Shown: positions 29,814-38,318 of the stretch, one piece after another | Numbering within the stretch: the stretch's first letter is position 1 | Layout of the letters: each line of letters opens with the position of its first letter | Assembly (NCBI GenBank): GCA_014649555.1 | Contig: BMTG01000012.1 | Coordinates: 1-64,000, forward strand | DNA: 64,000 nucleotides | Direction of reading: 5' to 3' | Source of the DNA: Streptomyces globisporus | GTDB lineage: Bacteria; Actinomycetota; Actinomycetes; Streptomycetales; Streptomycetaceae | Translations under genes and position numbers: made by a program | Notes under the pieces: generated by a model | Database searches by the model: none | Told to the model about the DNA's origin: nothing | What the model saw: the letters and a program-made list of their open reading frames with translations, nothing else

Positions 29814-31097
29814 TCAGCCCGCCGCGAGCAGGGCGTCCGCGAGGATCGCCGCGCCTTCCTCGGCCTCGGCGACGGTCAGGGTCAGCGGCGGGGCGATCCG
29901 GAGCACGCTGGTGTTGTGGCCGCCGCCCTTGCCGATGAGGAGCCCGCCCGCGCGGGCCGCTTCGAGGACGGCCGCGGCGGCCTCCGGGTCGGCCTCGTCG
30001 GTGCCGGGCTTCGCCAGTTCGATGCCGATCATCAGTCCCCGGCCGCGCACTTCGCGTACGGCGGGGGAAGCTGCGGCGACGGACCGCAGCCGCTCGATGA
30101 GGAGGCCGCCGACGCGCCGGGCGTTGCCCTGGAGGTCGTGTTCCAGGAGGTACGAGAGGTTGGCGAGCGAGGCCGCCATGGTGATCGGTGAACCGCCGAA
30201 GGTGGAGATGGAGTTGGCGTCGAGGCAGTTCATCACCTCGGCACGGGCCACCACTCCCCCGACCGACATGCCGTTGCCGATGCCCTTGGCGAACGTGAGG
30301 ATGTCCGGCGGCCCGTTCTCGGCGTGCGCCTGCCAGCCCCAGAAGTGCTCACCGGTCCGGCCCCAGCCCGTCTGCACCTCGTCGGAGATCCACAACACTC
30401 CGTGCCGGTCGAGGACTTCACGGAACGCGGCGAACAGCCCGTCGGGCGGAGAGGTGAACCCGCCGACGCCCTGGATGGGTTCGGCGATCAGGGCCGCCGG
30501 GTTACGGGTGTGCCCGAGGAGGTCCTCCAGATCCGCGACGCAGGCCCGGATGAACGCCTCGTCGCTCAACTCGGCGTACGGGCCCCGGGTACGGACGCCG
30601 CCGTGGACGTACAGCGTCTGGAGCGGGGACAGACTCGTGGGCGACCAGGCCTGGTTGCCGGTGATCGAGACGGTGGAGAACGACCGGCCGTGGTAGCTGT
30701 TGCGCATCGCGAGGATCTGGTTGGACCTGCGGTACGCGGTGGCGAGCAGGAGGGCCGTGTCGTTGGCCTCGGTGCCGGAGGTGGTGAAGAAGACCCGGGC
30801 GTCGGGGATGCCGGAGAGGGTGGCGATCCGCTCGGCCATCTCCACCATGGGGCGGTTGAGGTAGAGCGTGGAGGAGTGGATGATCCGCCCGGCCTGCTCG
30901 GCGACCGCCTTGGTCACCTCGGGCAGGGCGTGGGCGGTCATGGTGGTGAGGATGCCGCCGAAGAAGTCGAGGTAGCGGTTGCCGTCGGCGTCCCAGACGT
31001 GGCGGCCCTCGCCGTGGGTGAGCTCGATGGGGTGGCGGTAGTAGAGGGCCAGCCACTCGGGGCTGACGGCGAGATGGCGCTCGTACAGTCCGCTCAC
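29814..31097 (-). CDS. Class III omega-aminotransferase (beta-amino acid:pyruvate type)
   Basis: This 427-aa fold-type I PLP enzyme has FFTTSGTEANDTALLLA for PLP phosphate binding, NSYHGRSFSTVS, the WISDEVQTGWGRTG aspartate segment and catalytic lysine in ILTFAKGIGNGMSVGG. Its nearest functional analogues are beta-alanine/3-aminoisobutyrate-pyruvate transaminases, the step after beta-ureidopropionase. The GTG start overlaps the stop of the ureidopropionase gene (GTGA), so the two are translationally coupled. A strong hairpin follows its stop. The exact substrate is an inference from context. Confidence 0.92.
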   Translation of the reverse strand: MSGLYERHLAVSPEWLALYYRHPIELTHGEGRHVWDADGNRYLDFFGGILTTMTAHALPEVTKAVAEQAGRIIHSSTLYLNRPMVEMAERIATLSGIPDARVFFTTSGTEANDTALLLATAYRRSNQILAMRNSYHGRSFSTVSITGNQAWSPTSLSPLQTLYVHGGVRTRGPYAELSDEAFIRACVADLEDLLGHTRNPAALIAEPIQGVGGFTSPPDGLFAAFREVLDRHGVLWISDEVQTGWGRTGEHFWGWQAHAENGPPDILTFAKGIGNGMSVGGVVARAEVMNCLDANSISTFGGSPITMAASLANLSYLLEHDLQGNARRVGGLLIERLRSVAAASPAVREVRGRGLMIGIELAKPGTDEADPEAAAAVLEAARAGGLLIGKGGGHNTSVLRIAPPLTLTVAEAEEGAAILADALLAAG

Positions 31098-31936
31098 GGC
31101 TCCACCAGCCCGTCGTAGGCGTCGGGCCGTCGGTCCCGGTAGAAGGCCCACTGGGTGCGGACCTCCTCGATCAGGTCGAAGTCCAGGTCGCGGACCACGA
31201 GTTCCTCCTCCTCGTCGCTGGCGACCTCTCCGACGAACTGGCCGCGCGGGTCGACGAAGTAGCTCGTGCCGTAGAAGTCGTTGTCGCCGTACTCCTCGCG
31301 GCCGACGCGGTTGATCGCGGCGACGAAGTACTCGTTGGCGACGGCGGAGGCGGGCTGCTCCAACTGCCAGAGGTGGCTGGAGAGTCCGCGCGAGGTGGCC
31401 GACGGGTTGTACACCAACTGGGCTCCGCCGAGTCCGAGTTGCCGCCAGCCCTCGGGGAAGTGCCGGTCGTAGCAGATGTAGACGCCGACCTTGCCGACGG
31501 CGGTGTCGAAGACCGGCCAGCCGGCGTTGCCGGGCTTGAAGTAGTACTTCTCCCAGAATCCCTTGACCTGCGGGATGTGGTGCTTGCGGTACTTGCCGAG
31601 GTAGGAGCCGTCGGCGTCGATCACGGCCGCGGTGTTGTAGTAGAAGCCGGACTGCTCGATCTCGAAGACCGGGACGACGATGACCATGCCGGTCTCGCGC
31701 GCCAGGTCCTGCATGCGCCGGACGGTCGGCCCGTCGGGGACCGGCTCGGCCCAGCGGTAGTGCTCGGGCTCCTGGACCTGGCAGAAGTAGGGGGCGTTGA
31801 ACACCTCCTGGAAGCCGATGATCTTCGCCCCCTGCCGGGCGGCCTCGCGCGCGTGCTCCTCGTGCTTGGCAATCATCGATTCGGTGTCGCCGGTCCAGGT
31901 CGCCTGGACGAGTGCGGCGCGTACGACGTGGGACAT
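31094..31936 (-). CDS. Nitrilase-family beta-ureidopropionase
   Basis: This 280-aa carbon-nitrogen hydrolase has the full Glu-Lys-Cys triad: glutamate in GFQEVFNAPYF, lysine in KYRKHHIPQ and cysteine in VYICYDRHFPEGW. The HIPQVKGFWEKYYFKPGN segment is typical of N-carbamoyl-beta-alanine/N-carbamoyl amino acid amidohydrolases. It hydrolyses the product of dihydropyrimidinase to beta-alanine or 3-aminoisobutyrate, CO2 and ammonia. It is the first gene of the minus-strand group, so the promoter should lie just upstream, where an inverted repeat is visible. The ATG is preceded by AAGGAGCAG. Confidence 0.93.
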   Translation of the reverse strand: MSHVVRAALVQATWTGDTESMIAKHEEHAREAARQGAKIIGFQEVFNAPYFCQVQEPEHYRWAEPVPDGPTVRRMQDLARETGMVIVVPVFEIEQSGFYYNTAAVIDADGSYLGKYRKHHIPQVKGFWEKYYFKPGNAGWPVFDTAVGKVGVYICYDRHFPEGWRQLGLGGAQLVYNPSATSRGLSSHLWQLEQPASAVANEYFVAAINRVGREEYGDNDFYGTSYFVDPRGQFVGEVASDEEEELVVRDLDFDLIEEVRTQWAFYRDRRPDAYDGLVEP

Positions 31937-31975
31937 GAGCTGCTCCTTCGACGCGGCGTCAGAGAGCCTGCACGC

Positions 31976-32013
31976 GTTCTCTACGCACGTAGATCGGTGC
32001 ATGGATGGAGAAC
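31976..32013. promoter_or_regulatory. Candidate operator upstream of the pyrimidine degradation genes
   Basis: TCTACGCACGTAGA at 31980-31993 is a 14-bp inverted repeat (arms TCTACG/CGTAGA). It is bracketed by GTTCTC at 31976 and GAGAAC at 32008. It lies 40-75 bp upstream of the ureidopropionase start. No regulator gene is encoded beside the locus, so the binding protein is unknown. Confidence 0.4.
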
Positions 32014-32131
32014 GTAAGCCCCTCCGTCCGGCGGGGCAAGACCATCGCCGTGAACCGGCGGAGTCGATCATGTTTCGCACCCGACCGGTCCACAACGGAC
32101 ACGCAGGTGAGCCTCGGTGGCGTTCCGGGGC

Positions 32132-33895
32132 TCAGACCCCGGGCACGCCCGCCACCCGCAGCGCGTGGACCAGGTCCCACTCCGCCTCCCCCGACACCTC
32201 ACGGGCCGCCGCCAGGAGGAGCGGGACCAACCGGGTCCCGCCGGACAGGGCAAGGTCGGCGGCCTCCTGCGGAGTGCGTACGCGGACGAAGGCGCCGAGC
32301 AGGTCCCGCGCTCGGTCCTCACGGCCCGCGCCGTCCAGGGCGAGCGCCGCGTCGGCCACCTCGGCGGCGGGCCGGGCCACCCCCTGACGCAGCAGCAGCC
32401 CGCAGTCCGCCTCCCGCCCGGCGGCGGCCAGCGCACCCGCCGCGGCGGCGAACCCGGCGGGCGGGAGCGAGGACACCTCCCAGAGCAGGGTCGTCCAGTC
32501 GGCGGCGAGGCCGGCGCGGTGCAGGGCGAGGGCGAGCAGCGGCAGCCGGGGCGCGGGCCACGCCGCGACCTCGCAGAGCACCACGTGCGCCTCGCCGCTG
32601 CGCCCCTCGGCGCGCAGCCGCACCAACCGGGCCACGGCCCCGGCGGCGGCCTGGGCGGCGGCCGGATCCGGGGCGACCGGATCCGGCGCCCCGTCCGCCG
32701 CCCGGTCCCGCCCGATGCGTCCCCGCCCTCGGCCTGCGTGACCCCCCTGGCCCCCTCGGCCTCCGTGGTCCTCCGCCTCCGCCGCCGCGCCGCCGAAGCG
32801 GGCGCCGCGTGGGGCGGGCGCGCCGGAGCGATCGGGTTCGGGCGGGCCGGGCAGCGGCGAGGGGGCGCAGGCGACGGCCTCGTCGTCGACCTCCAGCCCG
32901 GCGAACCGGGCGCCGCGGGGCTTTTTGCGGCGGGGAGCGGGGGCGTCCGGGCCCCTGGAGGGCTCGGACATCCCGTGGGGCTCGGACGCCCCGGGGGGCT
33001 CGGCGCCCCCGTAGGCCTGGGCGGGCCCATGAGGCTCGGCCGCCCATGGAAAGTCGGCAGGCACAGAGGGCTCAGTGCCCGCGGCGGGCCCGACGGCAGG
33101 GCGGGCTGGGGCCTCGGGGCCCCGGCCCCCGGGGACCTCCGGGGCGAAAGCCTCCGCGGGGCCGCCCCGGACGGGGCCATCGACCCACGCCGGTTCATCC
33201 TCGGCCCCCGGACTCCGGCCGTACGGATGCCCGGCCACCGCTCCCCCGACCTCGGCGCGCGGCTGGGGAACCCTGCCCGCACCGGCGGGTCCGGCGGCAC
33301 CGGAGACCGCAGCCTCGGCCATCCCTGCCGCCCCGGCCACTCCGCCTGCCCCTGCCGCCCCGGACCCCGCGCGCGGCCCCTCCCCGTCCTCCGACCGCAA
33401 CCAGCCCTCGGGGGCCGCCACCGCCGCCAGCCGCTTGCGGAGTTCCGCGCAGCGGGCGGAGGCCCGTTCGTGGTCGTCGCGGGCCCAGGCCAGGGCGTCC
33501 GGTTCGGCCGGGTCCGGGCCGCCGGGTCCCGCCCCGCGCAGGCGCTCCGCCGCCCGGTGCTGCTCGCGGACCATCAACTCCAGCCGGTGGACCAGCTCCT
33601 GGCGCCCGCCGGGCCGCCGGTCGTGGGCGGCGGCGGACGCGGAGTAGAGCGCGGCGGCGCGGACCGAGACCTGCTCGGCGAACCGGGTGCCGTGCAGGGC
33701 GGCGAGGTCCGCGAGCAGCGACTCCACGACGTCCCAGGGCGGGATCTCCACCCCGTCGAGGCAGGACCGCATACCCGCCGGGTCGCGCCGGGCGAAGACC
33801 CCGTACCACCCCCGACCGGGGTCCAGGCGCGCCACCAGATCCCGCAGGTACTGCGCGAACGCCCCTACTTCGTATGCCTGCTGATGCACCGTCAT
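32132..33895 (-). CDS. Streptomyces-conserved protein with long Pro/Gly-rich middle
   Basis: This protein of about 587 aa has three parts. Residues 1-~170 are a well-structured, helix-rich domain (MTVHQQAYEVGAFAQYLRDL, GWYGVFARRDPAGMRSCLDG, VEIPPWDVVESLLADLAALHG). Residues ~170-400 are low-complexity Pro/Gly/Ala/Glu sequence. Residues ~400-587 are alanine-rich helical repeats (AAAQAAAGAVARLVRLRAEG). The start is the ATG before TVHQQAYE. It resembles annotated UL36-like or hypothetical proteins of Streptomyces with no known function. No membrane helix or signal peptide was seen. The pyrimidine genes upstream are transcribed away from it on the same strand and separated by about 195 bp. Confidence 0.75.
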   Translation of the reverse strand: MTVHQQAYEVGAFAQYLRDLVARLDPGRGWYGVFARRDPAGMRSCLDGVEIPPWDVVESLLADLAALHGTRFAEQVSVRAAALYSASAAAHDRRPGGRQELVHRLELMVREQHRAAERLRGAGPGGPDPAEPDALAWARDDHERASARCAELRKRLAAVAAPEGWLRSEDGEGPRAGSGAAGAGGVAGAAGMAEAAVSGAAGPAGAGRVPQPRAEVGGAVAGHPYGRSPGAEDEPAWVDGPVRGGPAEAFAPEVPGGRGPEAPARPAVGPAAGTEPSVPADFPWAAEPHGPAQAYGGAEPPGASEPHGMSEPSRGPDAPAPRRKKPRGARFAGLEVDDEAVACAPSPLPGPPEPDRSGAPAPRGARFGGAAAEAEDHGGRGGQGGHAGRGRGRIGRDRAADGAPDPVAPDPAAAQAAAGAVARLVRLRAEGRSGEAHVVLCEVAAWPAPRLPLLALALHRAGLAADWTTLLWEVSSLPPAGFAAAAGALAAAGREADCGLLLRQGVARPAAEVADAALALDGAGREDRARDLLGAFVRVRTPQEAADLALSGGTRLVPLLLAAAREVSGEAEWDLVHALRVAGVPGV

Positions 33896-34037
33896 CGTCG
33901 CCCTCGCCGACCGCCGACCGTCGACTGGAGCCTTCCAGTCCGGAGGCATTCGACCGCAGCCGTGTTACAGGGCGGCTACGCGCGGCTTTCGGGCGCGCTG
34001 CGGCGGGAGCACGGCCGCCGGGCCGCGCCCCCGGCGC

Positions 34038-34418
34038 TCAGAAGGTGATGGCGATCCCGGTGTGCGGCCGCTTGCCGAGCCGGGCGACGGTGGCGGGCCA
34101 GTCGACGAGCCAGAACTTCCAGGTGTACTTGCGGGCCAGGAGCTTGCGCGCAGCACGGGTGCCGTCCTCGTCGAGGAGACGGGCCGCGCCCTCCGCGCTG
34201 GGGGCCCCTTCGGTGATCCTGCCGCGTACGTCGCAGACGGTGACGACGACCTTGCCGTTGTTGCGGAGCCGCTTCACCTTCCACGAGTCGGAGCGGGTCC
34301 AGACGTACAGCACGTCCCCCTCGGCGGCGGCCCAGACGGGCGTGGCGACGGATGTGCCGTTCTTCCGGTACGTGGTCAGGCTGACGTACTCGCTGCGCGC
34401 GAAGTCCTGGAGAGTCAC
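34038..34418 (-). CDS. PPOX-class F420-dependent oxidoreductase
   Basis: This 126-aa split beta-barrel flavin/deazaflavin-binding protein has SEYVSLTTYRKNGTSVATPVW at the start, VLYVWTRSDSWKVKRLRNNG and VVVTVCDVRGRITEG in the middle, and a KYTWKFWLVDW segment. These are typical of the F420H2-dependent PPOX group (Ddn/FDOR-B-like) in actinobacteria. It uses a GTG start with AGGGTC. The substrate is unknown. It lies 42 bp downstream of the XRE regulator gene on the same strand and may be cotranscribed with it. Confidence 0.88.
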   Translation of the reverse strand: MTLQDFARSEYVSLTTYRKNGTSVATPVWAAAEGDVLYVWTRSDSWKVKRLRNNGKVVVTVCDVRGRITEGAPSAEGAARLLDEDGTRAARKLLARKYTWKFWLVDWPATVARLGKRPHTGIAITF

Positions 34419-34459
34419 GGGCGTGACCCTACGCCCTGTCCGTTCAGGCCGCGGTGCCG

Positions 34460-34741
34460 CTACGCGATCAGCGGCACCGGAGCCGGCGCCACGGCCGGTT
34501 CCGCCGCGCAGCGGCCGAGGATCTCGTCCAGCGAGAGGCCCAGCGCACCGGCGAGGGCCGCCACGGTGAAGAAGGCGGGCGTGGGAGCGCGGCCGGTCTC
34601 GATCTTCCGGAGGGTCTCCGCGGAGATTCCGGCGCTCGCGGCGACGGCGGCCATGCTGCGCTCCCCGCGCGCCGCACGGAGCAGCGCGCCGAGCCGTTCG
34701 CCGCGCAGGCGCTCTTCGGGGGTGAGAGGGGTGCGGACCAT
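34460..34741 (-). CDS. XRE-family helix-turn-helix regulator
   Basis: This 93-aa protein is almost entirely one Cro/C1-type HTH domain: LRGERLGALLRAARGERSMA, AVAASAGISAETLRKIETGR, APTPAFFTVAALAGALGLSL. A short Ala/Pro-rich tail follows. AGGATGG precedes the ATG. It diverges from the methionine aminopeptidase gene across 73 bp that hold a perfect 12-bp-arm palindrome overlapping both promoters. Autoregulation and control of the aminopeptidase gene are therefore likely. Its small size means it has no ligand-binding domain. Confidence 0.9.
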   Translation of the reverse strand: MVRTPLTPEERLRGERLGALLRAARGERSMAAVAASAGISAETLRKIETGRAPTPAFFTVAALAGALGLSLDEILGRCAAEPAVAPAPVPLIA

Positions 34742-34769
34742 GGGGCCATCCTACTACGGGATGCCATTT

Positions 34770-34810
34770 CTATACCGTCATTACTATACCGCTCCGACCG
34801 GTATAGTAAT
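34770..34810. promoter_or_regulatory. Divergent promoter and palindromic operator between XRE and map genes
   Basis: ATTACTATACCG (34780-34791) is the exact reverse complement of CGGTATAGTAAT (34799-34810), separated by 7 nt. A third CTATACC lies at 34770-34776. The arms contain -10-like hexamers on both strands: TATAGT at 34802-34807 for map, and TATAGA (minus, 34774-34769) or TATAGT (minus, 34788-34783) for the regulator. Repressor binding here would block both promoters. The map ATG at 34815 falls where transcription should begin. Confidence 0.75.
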
Positions 34811-34814
34811 GGGC

Positions 34815-35582
34815 ATGGTGCACATCAAGACGAACACACAGATCGACGCGATGCGCGAGGCCGGCCGGGTCGTCGCGCAGATCCTGACCCGGGCGCGGGA
34901 GGTGGCGGCGGTCGGCGTGACCCCCCGCCAACTGGACGAGGCCGCCCGCGAGGTGCTCAGCAAGGCCGGAGCCACCTCCCCCTTCCTGAACTACAAGCCG
35001 CACTTCGCGCCCACCCCGTTCCCGGCCGTCATCTGCGTCTCGGTCAACGACGCGGTCGTGCACGGCATCCCGTCCGCCGAGCCGCTGCGGGACGGGGATC
35101 TGATCAGCGTGGACGCGGGCGCCCTCCTCGACGGCTGGGCCGGCGACTCGGCGATCAGCTTCACGGTGGGCGAGGCCCGCCCGGAGGACACCCGGCTCAT
35201 CGCCACCGCGAACGAGGCCCTGGCCGCCGGGATCGCCGCGGCCGTGGCAGGCAACCGGATCGGCGACATCGCCCACGCCATCGGCACGGTCTGCCGCGCC
35301 GCGGACTACGGCATCCTGGAGGGCTACGGCGGCCACGGCATCGGCCGGTCCATGCACGAGGACCCCTCCGTGCCGAACGAGGGACGGCAGGGGCGCGGCA
35401 TGGTGCTGCGGCACGGCATGGTCCTGGCGATCGAGCCGATGCTGCTCGCCGGAGGCCTCGACGAGTTCCGCCACGACCGGGACGGCTGGACGCTGCGGAC
35501 GACGGACGGCAGCCGGGCCTCGCACGCCGAGCACACGGTGGCGATCACGAACGACGGCCCGCGCGTGCTGACCGCACTCTGA
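34815..35582 (+). CDS. map: Type I methionine aminopeptidase (second, XRE-linked copy)
   Basis: This 255-aa metalloprotease removes the N-terminal methionine from new proteins. Metal ligands and motifs are visible: VVHGIPS near residue 80, SVDAGALLDGWAGDSA with the first Asp pair, GGHGIGRSMHEDPSVPN, AIEPMLLAGG and the C-terminal SRASHAEHTVAIT. It lacks the N-terminal zinc-finger extension of some actinobacterial MAPs. It is not in a ribosomal-protein operon, so it is probably an accessory paralogue. There is no ribosome-binding site, and the -10 lies 7 bp before the ATG at 34815. An in-frame ATG at 34809 is less likely. This suggests a leaderless mRNA. Confidence 0.93.
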   Translation: MVHIKTNTQIDAMREAGRVVAQILTRAREVAAVGVTPRQLDEAAREVLSKAGATSPFLNYKPHFAPTPFPAVICVSVNDAVVHGIPSAEPLRDGDLISVDAGALLDGWAGDSAISFTVGEARPEDTRLIATANEALAAGIAAAVAGNRIGDIAHAIGTVCRAADYGILEGYGGHGIGRSMHEDPSVPNEGRQGRGMVLRHGMVLAIEPMLLAGGLDEFRHDRDGWTLRTTDGSRASHAEHTVAITNDGPRVLTAL

Positions 35583-35605
35583 GCACCCCTGCCCAGCAGA
35601 CCCGG

Positions 35606-36316
35606 CTAGCGCCCGACGAACTCCCTCGCCAGCGCCGCTCCCCGGCTCTGCGCCCGCGCGCGGCTCTCGATCGGGGAGACGCGGGAGTTCTTGAACGCGA
35701 TGTAGGTGACGCCGGACTCGGCGCCTCCGGTCGACGGGTCGGGGTCGATGCCCAGCGTCTTCGCCATGGCGTACGACGCCTCCCCGATGATGCCCGTGGG
35801 GCCGGTGTCGCCGATCACGCCGTACCGCACCCGGTCCCGGTACACGACCGCCACGACGCTGCCGCCGGTGAGCCCCGACTTCCGGTAGTCCCACACCTTG
35901 CTCGGGCCCGGTACGACCACATGGGGCAGAGCGGCGGAGTCGAGGGGTTCGCCGCGGGAGCTCTGGAACGCGGTCTCCGGCAGGAAGTACGGATCGGTCT
36001 TCCGGTTGCAGGCCCTGGTCTTCCGGCCGTCGCAGTCGATGTCCATGTCCGCCTTCCAGAACACGGCCTCCCGCGTGCCGCAGACCGGGACCGTGGCCTT
36101 CGCGCTGCCGCTGTCGGTGCGGTACCTGCCCTTCGAGATCCGGGAACAGGCGCGGACCTCGGCGAGCAGGTCGGCGGCGGTCACGACGGCCGCGTCCGTC
36201 TCCGGCTCCTGCGCGGAGCCGGAAGACGAGCCGGAAGCGGACGCGGGCAGCGCCGCCGCTCCGAGGAGCGCGGCGCCGCAGGCGGCGGATGTCAGGGCGA
36301 GCATGCGGGTGCGCAT
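35606..36316 (-). CDS. Secreted GH75-type chitosanase
   Basis: This 236-aa exported protein has a signal peptide of about 28 residues (MLALTSAACGAALLGAAALP, cut near ASA). The mature domain matches glycoside hydrolase family 75 chitosanases: VFWKADMDIDCDGRKTRACN, DPYFLPETAFQSSRGEPLDS, VVAVVYRDRVRYGVIGDTGP and GIIGEASYAMAKTLGID. The aspartate in DMDIDCDG and the glutamate in GEASY are candidates for catalytic acids. It degrades chitosan outside the cell. It lies 80 bp downstream of gamma-glutamyltransferase on the same strand, and its 3' end faces the map gene. Confidence 0.87.
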   Translation of the reverse strand: MRTRMLALTSAACGAALLGAAALPASASGSSSGSAQEPETDAAVVTAADLLAEVRACSRISKGRYRTDSGSAKATVPVCGTREAVFWKADMDIDCDGRKTRACNRKTDPYFLPETAFQSSRGEPLDSAALPHVVVPGPSKVWDYRKSGLTGGSVVAVVYRDRVRYGVIGDTGPTGIIGEASYAMAKTLGIDPDPSTGGAESGVTYIAFKNSRVSPIESRARAQSRGAALAREFVGR

Positions 36317-36395
36317 GGTGCGGAAGGACCCTTCCGTAGGCGAGGGCCCGTTCGGGCCCCTTGGCGACGGCGTCCGGAGGCGCGCCCCTCCCGCC

Positions 36396-38213
36396 TCAGT
36401 GCCCGCGGCCCGGATGCACCACCATGGCCGAGCCCCCGCCCCGGCGCACCTTTTCCGCCGCCGCCAGCCAGCGGCCGTCGGGCAGCCGCTGCACCCCGGT
36501 GGCGGCGCCGATCTCCGGGTTCTGCTTGAAGGCGTGGCCGAGCTTCTCCAGCTCCGCGCGGACCGGGCTGTTCCACAGAGCCGGCTCGATCTCGGTCGTC
36601 GGCGCGTTGCGCTGACTGGCGCGCGGCGCGGCGATCGCGTCGACCAGCGGGAGCCCCCGGTCCAGGTGTCCGGTGAGCGACTGGAGGACGGTCGTGATGA
36701 TCGTGGCCCCGCCCGGCGAGCCGAGGGCGAGCACCGGCTTGCCGTGCTTCAGCACGATGGTCGGGGAGATCGACGAGCGCGGCCGCTTGCCCGGCCCCGG
36801 CAGGTTCGGGTCGTGGACCGCCGGGTTGGCGGGGGCGAAGGAGAAGTCCGTCAGCTCGTTGTTGAGCAGGAAGCCGCGCCCGGGCACGGTGATGGCGCTG
36901 CCGCCGGTGGACTCGATCGTCAGGGTGTAGGCGACGACGTTGCCCCACTTGTCGGCCGCCGTCAGGTGCGTGGTGTTCTCGCCCTCGTACGTCGTCGGCG
37001 CGGCCGTGCCGCCACTGCCGCACCGCTCCGGGTTTCGTGGGTCACCCGGCGCCAGCGGGCTGGTCAGTGCCCTGTCGTCGCGGATCAGGCACTCCCGGGA
37101 GTCCGCGAACCGCTGGCTCAGCAGCTCCTTGGTCGGTACGTCCTCGAAGGCGGGATCGCCGACCCAGCGGCCCCGGTCGGCGAAGGCGATCCGGCTCGCC
37201 TCGATGAGCCGGTGGAGGTACTGGGTCCGGTCGGCCCGGGAGAGATCCGTGGACTCCAGGATGTTGAGGGCCTCGCCGACACTCGTGCCGCCGGACGAGG
37301 AGGGGGCCATGCCGTAGACGTCCAGGCCCCGGTAGTTCACCTTGGTCGGATCCTTGCGCAGGGTGCGGTAGGAGGCCAGGTCCTTGCGGGTCAGATCGCC
37401 GGGCCGGACGACCCGGGTGGCGTCCGGGTCGACGGGCGGCTTGCGCACCGTACGGACGATGTCGTCGGCCAACGCACCCCGGTACAGCGCACCGACGCCT
37501 TCACGGCCGAGCTTCCCGTACGTACGCGCCAGGTCGGGGTTCTTGAACACCGAGCCGACGGCGGGGAGTTCACCGCCCGGCAGGAAGAGCTTCGCGGAGG
37601 CCGGGAAGTCGGCGAACCGGGCCTGGTTGGAGGCCGTCTGCGAGCGGAAGGTGCCGTCGACGACGAAGCCGTCCCGGGCCAGGCGTTCGGCCGGTTTCAG
37701 CAGCGTACGCAGGGACTTGGAGCCCCAGGCGTCCAGCGCCCGCTCCCAGGTGGCCGGGGTGCCGGGTGTGCCGACCCCGAGGCCGCTGGTCACGCCCTCC
37801 TCGAACGGGATCGGCTTGCCGTTCTCCAGGAACAGGGACGCGTCCGCGCTGCGCGGGGCGGTCTCGCGGCCGTCGATGGTCCGCACCTGGCGCGTCTTCG
37901 CGTCGTAGTGGACGAAGTAACCACCGCCGCCGATGCCCGCCGAATAGGGCTCCGTCACACCGAGCGCCGCTGCGGTGGCCACGGCCGCGTCGACCGCGTT
38001 GCCGCCCTTGCGCAGCACCTCGATCCCGGCGGCCGAAGCGTCCGGGTCGACGCTGGCGACCGCTCCCCCATGCCCCACCGCCACCGGGGACTTGGGCGGC
38101 GCTGGGCGCGGTGTGGCGGTCGAGGCCGAGGTCGCCGGAGCGGCGCCTCCGACCGAGGCGACCACGGCGAGCACGGCCAACAGGGACGTGTTCCGACCGA
38201 CGGAACGGCGCAT
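36396..38213 (-). CDS. ggt: Gamma-glutamyltransferase
   Basis: This 605-aa exported Ntn-hydrolase has a signal peptide (LLAVLAVVASVGGAAPATSA) followed by the large subunit (GGNAVDAAVATAAALGVTEP, GIGGGGYFVHYDAKT). The autoprocessing site and nucleophile threonine fall in GENTTHLTAADKWGNVVAYT, which begins the small subunit. GSPGGATIITTVLQ near the end is also conserved. It cleaves gamma-glutamyl bonds of glutathione and related peptides outside the membrane. Length is normal. It is on the same strand as the downstream chitosanase gene. Confidence 0.94.
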   Translation of the reverse strand: MRRSVGRNTSLLAVLAVVASVGGAAPATSASTATPRPAPPKSPVAVGHGGAVASVDPDASAAGIEVLRKGGNAVDAAVATAAALGVTEPYSAGIGGGGYFVHYDAKTRQVRTIDGRETAPRSADASLFLENGKPIPFEEGVTSGLGVGTPGTPATWERALDAWGSKSLRTLLKPAERLARDGFVVDGTFRSQTASNQARFADFPASAKLFLPGGELPAVGSVFKNPDLARTYGKLGREGVGALYRGALADDIVRTVRKPPVDPDATRVVRPGDLTRKDLASYRTLRKDPTKVNYRGLDVYGMAPSSSGGTSVGEALNILESTDLSRADRTQYLHRLIEASRIAFADRGRWVGDPAFEDVPTKELLSQRFADSRECLIRDDRALTSPLAPGDPRNPERCGSGGTAAPTTYEGENTTHLTAADKWGNVVAYTLTIESTGGSAITVPGRGFLLNNELTDFSFAPANPAVHDPNLPGPGKRPRSSISPTIVLKHGKPVLALGSPGGATIITTVLQSLTGHLDRGLPLVDAIAAPRASQRNAPTTEIEPALWNSPVRAELEKLGHAFKQNPEIGAATGVQRLPDGRWLAAAEKVRRGGGSAMVVHPGRGH

Positions 38214-38318
38214 ACGTACCTCCAGTCAACGGATCTCCGCCGCAGGGTAGCCCCGGGAAACCCGGATCGTCAGGACCGCCTCGAACGGTTACCCGAATGA
38301 CCGATACCATGCGCGCCC

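Noticed and set aside
32117-34569. Plus-strand frames of 643 and 854 codons
   Set aside because: They are Pro/Arg-rich sequence opposite a gene whose own middle is low complexity. There is no start signal or known domain.
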